Shown one piece after another: positions 54,989 through 64,000 of a stretch of 64,000 nucleotides of DNA (positions are counted from its first letter, which is position 1; each line of letters opens with the position of its first letter). Below the pieces are notes generated by a model. The model searched no databases. It was given only the letters and a program-made list of their open reading frames with translations, and had not been told where the DNA came from. The DNA lies in NCBI GenBank assembly GCA_022828595.1, contig JAKGHH010000004.1, positions 58,691,421 through 58,755,420 of the forward strand, read 5' to 3'. This DNA comes from Nelumbo lutea (lineage: Eukaryota > Streptophyta > Magnoliopsida > Proteales > Nelumbonaceae). The position numbers and the translations under genes are program-made.

Positions 54989-57900
54989 ATGGTTGTTAGA
55001 AGTAACGGGTGTAGAGATGCAGACGTAGACTACTCTGATCCTACGTCTCCATACTATCTTGGTACCTCAAACAATCCTGGCATGGTGCTGGTCACCACTC
55101 TACTGAACGGTGACAACTATCTGACTTGGAAAAGAGCAATGATTAATGCTCTTTGGGAAAAGAATAAGATCGGTTTTGTTGATGACACAATCTTGAATCC
55201 GGATCAGACAAGACCAGTAGAGCTCTTTGCTTGGAAGAAATGTAATTCAATGGTCATATCCTGGATTTACAATGCCTTAACCAGAGAATTACATGACAAA
55301 ATTGCTTACATGGATGATTCTCATGTAATCTGGTTGGATCTTAAAGATTCTCACAAGGAAATGCTCCATGTGTATTTCATTAAAAACAGGAATTAGCTAT
55401 ACTCAGACAAAACAACCTCTCTATTTTAATGTATTACACGAAGATGAAGGCGATTTGGGATGAACTCTCAATTTATATTCCAACACTAGTCTGTACTTGC
55501 TACACATGTGGTGTGATGAAAGATCTAGTAGTAGAATGTGAAAAAAATCATGTCTACCAATTTCTCATGGGTCTTAATGACCACTTCCGCACTGTTTGCT
55601 CCAACATTCTTGGAATGGAGCCACTTCCATCTATGAGCAAGGCATATGCCTTAATTACAAAAGAGGAGAAAAATTAGTTAGTTGCTGGGCAATGGAGCCC
55701 AACGATTGAAGCAACAACCTTCCATGTAACTGATTAGGCTAAAGGTGGTTCCAAGAATGCCAAAGATCAACCAAAGCTCTGTTGTGATCACTACAAAAAG
55801 ACATTACACAACAAAGATATCTTCTACAAACTCATTGGTTGTCCTCTTGGCTGGGATGTAAAGGGAAAATCTGGCATGAACAAAACCCATTATCAAGAAA
55901 AGAATAATACCAACACTCTGAGGCCAAGCTCACATGTTTCAAATGCTTTAGATTCTTCACCGATAGCAAGCCTCATAATGGAACAGTACTAGCAAGTCTA
56001 ATAAACCAGTGATTTCTTTGAATTTTGCTGGTAAGGCCTCTTGCTTACATTGGCTATTTGAGTTAGGACCTTGGTGCATTAGACCACATGGCACCCTCAA
56101 TCATGAATCCAAATAATCGCACTTTCCTTGCACCCAACAAGCCAATCCACTTGCCAAACATATCTGTAATGCTAGTGCAATCACAAGCCAATTTGGAACT
56201 ATCCCTGGATTTGTTCCTACGGGATGTTTTATTCATGCCAGAGTTCAAATGCAAGTTATTATCCATCAGCAAATTGACCTTACAACTTAATTGTGTTGTC
56301 TTGTTTTTTCAAAATTTCTATGTGATACAGGACTTGAGCTCCAAGAAAGTGATTGGACTCAGTTTGATAAATGATGCTCTGTATTATCTTCTACCTAGTC
56401 TGCCATTCGTGGTTCTTCATGCTGCACATGATGTTGACTCGAGACTGTGGCATTCAAGACTTGGACATGCTTCTTATCAAAATATTGCTTTATTTCTGAT
56501 TTACATATCATTGTTACTTGATGTGACATTTGTATGAAGGCAAAGCAGGCTCGACATTGTTTTCCCATTAGTAAGACTCACACTACGAAATGCTTTGATT
56601 TGATACATGTAGATATCTGGGGTTGATACTGTATTGTTTCACTTACAGGGGCTAGATATTTCCTTACTATTGTGGATGATTATTCACGAGCTACATGGGT
56701 TTTTTTGATGCAAGGCAAATCTGATGCTTATTATTACTTGCTTATGTCATGGTTCAAACTCAACTTAGCATATGGGTAAAATGTGTCCGATCCGATAATG
56801 GGTTGGAATTTCTATCTGGCCCTATGCAGACATACTTTATTGAGAATGGCATACTCCATCAATGTTCATGTGTTGAAACTTCGCAACAAAACGGAGTGGT
56901 GGAATGAAAACACCATCATATTCTTGAGGTGGCTAGAGCCCTATGATTCCAAGCAGGTTTGCCAATTCAGTTTTGGAGGGAGTGTGTTCTTACAACTGCA
57001 TATTTGATCAACTATCTACCCGCTCCTAACTTATCTGGTAAAACCCCATATGAAATGTTGTTCTAAAGGCTACATGTTTATGGTCATCTATACCACAACA
57101 CATAAACATGGTAGGGATAAATTTAGTCCACGTTCACAACAATGCATATTCATCGGGTACCCTCATGGCCAGAAAGGTTATCGTGTTTTTAATCTTGAAA
57201 TGAAACAAATATTAGTCTCTCGGGATGTAAAGTTCTATGAAGACCAATTTCCATTCAAGACCACGGATCGCAGCAATGTTGGTACTTCCCTTACTATAGT
57301 GGTTCCTGTTCCAATCGCTGAGGATGCCGTCTCTTCATTGGGAACAATCAATGGGGATGGGCTCAATCTGGATTCTTCTCAAAGCCCACTTCATCAAGTT
57401 GGTGGTACAAGCACGATCCCATCACAAGAACTGTATGCAAACCCTACAAATTAGATTGAGGTTGCAGAGCCATCAGAGCCATCACAATAACAACCATGTG
57501 ATGTATGTCGTCTCTTCATTGGGAACAATCAATGGGGATGGGCTCAATATGGATTCATCTCAAGGCCCATTTCATCAAAATGATGATATAAGCCCGATCT
57601 GATCACAAGAATTGTATGCAAACTCCATAAATCAAATTGGGGCTGCAGAACCATCACAATCACAACCATGTGATGGACTTGCCGGGCCTACTCACACCAA
57701 TGAGAATGTTCAATCCAATTCTAGGCCCATCATAATACGTCAAGAACCCACCAAACTGAAGGATTTCATTTGCCCCACCATCAAATATGGACTACAATTT
57801 ACAAAATCAGCATGTAGTACAAGTCATCCAATTTGTAACTTTCTCACCAATCTTCATTCAAGCTCTATTCCATCTGGCCTATCCTCTGAACCCACCACCT

Positions 57901-59424
57901 ATCAACAAGCCAACCAACATGCATGTTGGCATAATGCCATGGTAGTTGAACTTGACGCTCTTGAAGCTACCAAAACTTGGTCTCTGATAGATCTTCCTCT
58001 TGGAGAAAAAGCCTATTGATTGTAAATGGGTCTACAAAATTAAGGCCAATTTTGATGATGGTATAGAGCGCTACAAAACGCACATTGTAGCTAAGGGCTA
58101 CACCCAAACTGAGGGCGTGGGCTACACTAAAACCTATGCACTAGTTGCTAAACTCATTATTATCCATTGTCTATTAGCTTTAGCAACTACATGGGATTGG
58201 AATTTACATAAGATGGATGTAAACAATGCTTTCCTTCATGGTACTCTACATGAAGAAGTATATATGCAGCCCCCTCTGCGCCTCCTTCCTCTAGGTGAAA
58301 ATCGTGTTTGTAAACTGAACAAGTTAATATGCGAATTGAAACAAGCATCCATAAATTGGTTTGAAACTCTAACTCATGCACTTAGGCAAAGAGGGTTCTC
58401 TCAGTCTTCTGCAGATTATATTCTATTCACGCTTCACAAAACTAGAGGCACTTAGATTGTGTTAGCTTAATGTGGATGACTTAATCATAGCCAGGGATGA
58501 TCTAGTCAGCATTGACACACTTAAAAAATAACTCAGTCACTACTTTCCCATTAAAGACTTGGGTCCACTCTGATATTTTCTGGGCATTGAGATCTCTTGG
58601 TCTCCTTCTGGCATCTTCCCAAACCAGTGCAAGTACACACTCAACATTCTCAAAGAAATGGGGATGCTTGGATGTCGTCCAAGTCCTTTTCCTCTGGAGT
58701 AGCAACATCATTTTGGCCAAGATTCTGGTCCTCCCATACCACACCTAGATTAGTATAGATGCTTAATTGGGCGCTTGATATACCTCACCATCACCAAACC
58801 AAAAATCACCTATGTAGTGCATATCCTTAGTCAGTTCATGAGTGACCCACGACAACAACACCTGGGTGCTGCTATGCATGTTCTTTGATATCTCAAGTCT
58901 TCGCCTGAGCATGGGATGTTTCTCTCTTCTAAATTTGATCTTCTTATACAAGGATACTATGATTTAGATTGGGCAAGTTTCCCATCAACAAGACGGTCAA
59001 CAACCGGTTAACTTACTACTTTGGATTCCTCCCCTCTATCATGGAAATCCAAGAAACAACCAACCGTTTCTCACTCTTCTGTTGAAGCTGAACACAGATC
59101 AATGGCGGCAGCTAACAGGTGAGTTACTCTGGCTTAAAACTCCTATTTGCTGATCTTGGGCTGCAACATCCACAACCCATGCAGCTCTTTTGTGACAATC
59201 AAGCTGCTTTACACATTGTTGCCAATCCAGTTTTTCATGAATGGACAAAACATATAGAAATTGATTGTCATTTTGTCCGTTCCCATCTTCAAGTCCACAC
59301 CATTGCGACAAATCACATTCCCTCTAAGTCGCAACCAACTGATTTGAATACCAAAGCCTTGGGGCGTAATCAGTTTATTGTTCTCTTATCCAAGTTGGGC
59401 GTTCAACCTCTTGCTCCAACTTGA
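54989..59424 (+). pseudogene. Copia 3 gag-pol polyprotein, broken
   Basis: Gag begins at ATG 54989 with the copia N-terminal motif (PYYLGTSNNPGMVLVTTLL, LNGDNYLTWKRAM) and breaks at 55396. The knuckle region (about 55780-55850) is degenerate and the protease Asp region is damaged (LDHMAPS at 56080). The pre-integrase motif LWHSRLGHASYQN is kept. Integrase (56570-57060) has many stops. Reverse transcriptase is split among frames at about 58000-58750 (CKWVYKIKANFDDGIERYK; MDVNNAFLHGTLHEEVYMQP), and the YVDD box is altered near 58470. RNase H ends at 59424 ([20 protein letters not shown]). More degraded than copia 2, consistent with its more diverged LTRs. Confidence 0.85.
57329..57675 (+). repeat. 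181-bp tandem duplication in copia 3
   Basis: Two adjacent units (57329-57509, 57510-57675), each starting GTCTCTTCATTGGGAACAAT and ending ACAACCATGTGATG. They lie in the variable linker between integrase and reverse transcriptase. Copy 2 has separate stop codons, so the units have diverged. Confidence 0.9.
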
Positions 59425-60402
59425 AGGGGAGTATTATGACATCAAGACATCAAGAACACGTGCTACATGTGCTACTCAAACTTCCCCAACTGGCATTCCA
59501 ACTAGCGCCTTCATGATCTTGGTTTCTTGCCACTTGCTTGGCAAACTGACAACCATCAAATTGTATTTATAAATACCATTGCATACCACTAAGAAGCTAA
59601 ATGAAAAAGGTTTCCCTTTATCTCCTGAGGTTATTGTCATTTTGTCGCCTTATCACAAACTACCATCACTTCATCGCAATTGCTGTGAGCATTGCTCACC
59701 CACTATTGCTTCATCGTAGATTACGCTGAGCTGTGTCTTCTTTTCTCATCGCAACTCTGCGATTTTATAGAATACTTTCTTCTCTTACTAAAGGAGTGCT
59801 CACAGGTCATAAGGTGTCACACCTCCAAATCCGCATGGGACACATTGGCTTAGCTTTTTGCTTCCAAGCCATGTCCTAGAATCATGCAACTAAGGTTTGA
59901 ATTATTCACTTGAAGAAAGAAAACAAAGATATGGTTGATTAAATTCAAAAATATAGGTTAATTTGTGATAACTTAGCAGCTATTTGTGAAATTATTTCTG
60001 ATTATGAACTTACACAGTATGTTCATAGTGGTCTTGGACCTGATTGTGAATCATTGGTCACAATGATTGTTGTTTAACCAAAAGATTACACCTTTGCTTG
60101 TGAATCATGAAATCAGAGCTGAACATACTAAGCTTCTTTTTGATGGATTCCAAACTATTTCTAACATGGCTTTTCATAGTAAGATGAAGAACAAGAGTGT
60201 TAAATTTGACAGTAGAAACACTAAAAGCAAATCACAAGAAATGAATAAAGGCAAGAAACCCAACCTGTTTTAAGCTAAAGACAATCTCCTATAGCATATT
60301 CAGCCACTGCAAGGTCATACATTGTCGGTAATAGCTTGTAATGGAATTCTAGAGCCAGCCATCACATGATGCCTATTATTCAGAACTTGTAGATACAGTC
60401 TA

Positions 60403-62199
60403 TGAAGGGAAGGGAGATCCATCATATGGATGGCCGCACCATCCAAGGTGGCTGGGCGAAATTTCAAAAATTTATTCTCTCCTTCTGGGAATCGTACTCC
60501 CAGTTTTAGAAAAACTACATTTTTCAAGGGTCGTTCTTGAAACAAACTAGACCAGATTTGAAACCAAAAGAATGGGAGAGCAATACCTGATATGGAATCC
60601 ACACATGTAGCTCCTAACAATGGTATTCACTCCCAAAGAGGGTACCAAAACCCACTTCCATTGAAGATGGCACAACTTGAAATGAAGCAGGTTCAATAAT
60701 GCAGTTCTTCAGCAAGAACTGCAATCCTTCAGTAAGGATCAAGTAAGGGATGGTGAGCATGAATTAAATCTATGTTTTCTTGCAAAAATCAGAATCAAGA
60801 TCCAATCTTGATCAGTCCAAGAAATTGGAGATCGAATAGGGTAAGGCGGCAAGAACAGAGGGAGAGAACTTAGAGCAGAAAAAAAGGTGAAACTGAAGCA
60901 ATCTGCCCCTTTATTTATAAGCCTTAAGGATCAGCTTCTCCTAATCCAAATCTTTATTTGGATCTGGACTCCTTAACTGATAAGGCTTATCCCTTATCTT
61001 ATCTACTGATCCATACCCATATTCACCCCATGTCACATGACTGTTTAAGCTGTTATGTGACACCTTGATTAATCATATTAATCTTGGGCCCTAGGCCCAT
61101 TAAGTAAGTGGGTTCACGTCCCTTTATATTTGCTGGCTAACTTGGCTCTCTTTGTATGGCATGGGATCCTAACATTGATCTCACAAAATCCATATGGGTT
61201 CAGCCTAGCCTCTGTTATAAGGTTTGTTCGAATTCACTATTGTGCACAGTGAACCCCTGAGTCCATCAATATTGGCTCTTAATGGGCCCAACATTTACAC
61301 TAAATGATTCTTGAGTCCACCCACCTTATGAAGGCCCAAGGATTATGGTTCTTAAGTAAGATTAACCCATCAGGTATAAAATCCCTAAATGATCTTACAC
61401 TTAACCTCTCAGCCCATAATGATCAAACACTGTTTGACAAGAGAGGACCTCTCCCTCGGTTGCAAGGTACAATGTTGCACTCTCTGCTCGGATGAATCAT
61501 AGGAATTAAAACCTTTTGAAAACATTTTCATAAAACATAATATATATATATATATTTTCATTTAAATATATTTTTGCAAAACAAATTTCAAACATAGTTG
61601 AAATCGATTGCTGGTAGTTTTGGTTTCTATCAGAGAGAGCGTAGTCCCTGATCATTCACTTTATCTGACAAAGGGACTGATCCTGTCATTATGATCGCCC
61701 ACTCAAGTGAAATCTCAGACTACCCCAACATACCCAATTTTTTACCCCCGTTAAGGATCTCATTGATTGGCATATGAAAGACAGCCCAATCCAATGCCTG
61801 GTGCAGTACCATAATCGAGTCTAGGGGTTAGGTGCAACTTTCCAGTTTTTCCCATCTATCTCCAAGGTCTAGGGCATAACTAGAAAATGGTCCGGGTTTG
61901 GTATTTCAAGTAAACACATAGTACATGTGCTTCGGGTCTCACCCTATCAGCTGAGACAAATTACCCCAACCGACTTGGCAGCATATTAGTGTCAGTGTTG
62001 GCAAAATAAATTTCCCCAAGTCTATCCAACGGCTGTGGACATTCTAAACTAACATGAGTATCAAAAGTGACTACAATAAGGGTAAATACACATAAAAAAA
62101 CCAAGTATAATATGAATCAATTATGTACTTTTATTTTTTTACAATAAATGTCTAATATACATCAATATGATTGGAGATAAGGGCATACACTGTCTAACA
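60403..62199 (-). repeat. Diverged solo LTR of the copia 1 family, in copia 4
   Basis: 1797 bp, reverse orientation, TGAAGGGAAGGGAGATCC to GGGCATACACTGTCTAACA. It is shorter and more diverged than the other family members. The flanks are GTCTA (60398-60402) and GTCCG (62200-62204), a possible duplication with two changes. Removing it restores the order protease start to protease end in copia 4. Confidence 0.82.
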
Positions 62200-63214
62200 G
62201 TCCGAATATACATTAGGGTCACAATCACACCATTGACAATGGTGTGGGTCTACACATTAAACACATTGGATCTTCTTCTTTTATTAGTAATTCTCATAAA
62301 TTGTTTCTCAATGATTTGCTCCATGTATCTCATATTCACAAAAATCTTTCATAGACAAATGAAATTCTACTTTAGGGTGTGAATAAGGGAGGGCATTATC
62401 ACTTCAAGTTTCAGGAAAGCAATAAACCTAAATCCTCTACATTTTTGTCTCATTTAGCTTACAATGGAGAATGGGTGTCCATTGACAAATGGCATGAACA
62501 ACTTGGTCATCCAACACCCAAGATTGTTTGTGTAATTGTTTTTTTCTTGAAATTTACCTTTATCTTATAATAGATGTCTTACTTTTGTCATAATAGCCTA
62601 ATGGGCAAGTCACACAAGTTAGTTACCTTTTAATGATAGCACTACAGTTTATGACTATCCTTTGCACCTTGTATGTGTTTTTCTAATATTTGGAGACTTG
62701 CCCTGAGATTTCTGTTAATGGATTTTGTTATTATATAATATTTGTTGATGCTTTCTCTAAATTTCAATAGATTTATCCTTTGTTTCACAAGTTTGATGCT
62801 TTGCCAACCTATAAATTTAAGACTTATGTCAGAACTCTCTTGGACATAAAATTAAAAATTTTCGGTTTGATGGAGGAGAATACAAGACTTTCAAGTACTA
62901 TTTAGAACCTAATTGTATTTATCAAAATTTCTCCTATCCTCACAGATAAGAGTAGAATGAAGCTGCAGAAAGGCACCATAGATAAATTCTTGAGACTGGG
63001 CTCACTCTCTTGGCTACTTCCTCTATACTTCCTTCGTATTGGTGGGAGGCGTTTTGCGCTATTTCCTATCTTTCTAATAGGCTACCTTCCCAAGTTCTCA
63101 ACATGAAGTCACCTTGGTAAGTATTATATCAAACAAAACCCTAGTATGAGCAATTGAAAGTCTTTGGATGTTCTTGCTATCCCTTCTTGAGGCTGTATAA
63201 TACTGATGTGGCTC

Positions 63215-64000
63215 ATTGTAACACTAACAAGTGCAATAGCCGTTCAAGTAGTAAAGTAGTGAATAAAGTATCGTTCCCATGAGAATTTAGGAAACAATTA
63301 CCAATACTAAATTGGGCACTTCTTATCTTATCAACAATAAATCAAAACTTTAATTCAAAAGTTAAAAATCCTAAACTAAAATCTATCTAAATTATTGGCC
63401 CAATTGTCTTCAATCAGGTTAGAAGAGTAAGCAATAAAACCCAATTTTAAGATTCAGCAACCAATCAACTTGAGTCATTCGAATAGGCCATGATTAAGCC
63501 TTGGTTTTGGTATAACCCCAAGGTCATGAACAACCTCTCTCAAGTGCATATTCATCCTATGCATGAGTGACGTTTCTTCTATCTCTAGCAAGAATCTATC
63601 ATTCATGTGTGCATTTCTTCAAACACATCTAAAGCATCAATTCAAATCTGAATTGATCACCAGCTGAATTGTGCAAGTTATCTCTAACCTTGCATGCAAT
63701 TCAGTTCTTGAGTAGTAGATTTAAATTCCTAGAGTCTTTCTCAAGCACTCTAAGAATTCCAAGCATTAGATCAAATTGGCCAACTTGAAAATTGAATATC
63801 TGAATTCTCTTTCAAGCAATTCAGATCTTACAAATCTCAGTTATGAGATTTCAGATCTGAGTTTTGAAAGATAAATTGGCTAATCTAATCTAGAATCACC
63901 CTCTATTTTAAGAAACATCAAGAACAAATCAGATCCATTTGAATGAGGAAGAAATTGATTAATTAATCTGAAATTTTACAGCCTTAAATTCAACAAGAAA
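63215..64000. other. Right edge, nothing recognised
   Basis: AT-rich sequence with no domain. The copia 4 frame ends abruptly near 63212, where AACACTAACAAGTGCAATAG begins, so a further element may start here and extend beyond the window. Confidence 0.5.

Larger units (their letters stand above)
54554..59769 (+). mobile_element. Copia element 3, full length, inside copia 4 gag
   Basis: A 5.2-kb element. The LTRs are 54554-54899 (346 bp) and 59432-59769 (338 bp), beginning TATTATGAYATCAAGACATC and ending CGATTTTAYA. The primer site is TGGTATCAGAGCAAAT (54900-54915) and the polypurine tract GAAGGGGAG (59423-59431). The flanks are GGATAC (54548-54553) and GAATAC (59770-59775), a duplication with one change. 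LTR divergence is clearly higher than in copia 2. Confidence 0.88.
54260..63212 (+). mobile_element. Copia element 4, decayed, carrying two later insertions
   Basis: Three separated parts of one copia polyprotein. At about 54340-54553: gag start (NYLMWRSQF, GFIDGTTGRPIKTILLKGD). At 59770-60402: gag continued (TSKSAWDTLA, MQLRFELFT, ICDNLAAICE) to the protease motif ASHHM. At 62200-63212: protease to integrase (NDLLHVSHIHKNLS, WHEQLGHPTPK, integrase core, then the conserved FGC..YP-like block). The interruptions are copia 3 (in gag, at codons reading S-W-I) and a solo LTR of the copia 1 family (after the protease). Many stops; no own LTR was recognised. Confidence 0.75.

Overview
The window is nuclear DNA of a flowering plant. 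The introns are GT-AG, AT-rich and packed with plant transposons: Ty1/copia and Ty3/gypsy elements with initiator-tRNA-Met primer sites, LINE RNase H pieces, and hAT-, PIF/Harbinger- and Mutator-like elements. An S-receptor-kinase relic lies at the left edge. The very long, transposon-filled introns would suit a large-intron lineage such as a magnoliid or early-diverging eudicot, but this is a guess and the species cannot be read from the sequence.

One host gene appears intact. It starts at 9323, ends at 49984 on the + strand and has 12 coding exons that join without a frame break into 412 codons. The product has two N-terminal C2H2-like zinc fingers, a UBA domain, a charged helical middle and a C-terminal PUB domain. 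This matches the plant UBA/PUB family typified by Arabidopsis At1g04850, a probable adaptor between ubiquitin and the CDC48/p97 ATPase. About 97% of the 40.7 kb locus is intron. Intron 4 (19.7 kb) holds a nest: a LINE 3' piece split by an LTR-like sequence, split by a gypsy element, whose LTR is split by a full-length copia element. Intron 6 holds a complete copia element, intron 8 two LINE 3' ends, and intron 10 a Mutator-like element plus a PIF[hAT[solo LTR]] nest. Intron 2 holds a 249-bp miniature LTR element and intron 11 a small hAT element.

Left of the gene are a broken G-type lectin receptor kinase (1-1105), a CACTA-type end, and a tandem duplication (4783-7452) whose two units carry three different MITEs; each unit gives the empty site of the other. 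Right of the gene are an element with ~190-bp inverted ends, two inverted hAT-like repeats, and a decayed copia element (54.3-63.2 kb) interrupted in gag by another copia element and in its protease region by a solo LTR.

No new gene system was found. The value of the window is an unusually readable insertion history, with target-site duplications visible for most elements, and a conserved gene that has kept its reading frame and splice signals through all of it.
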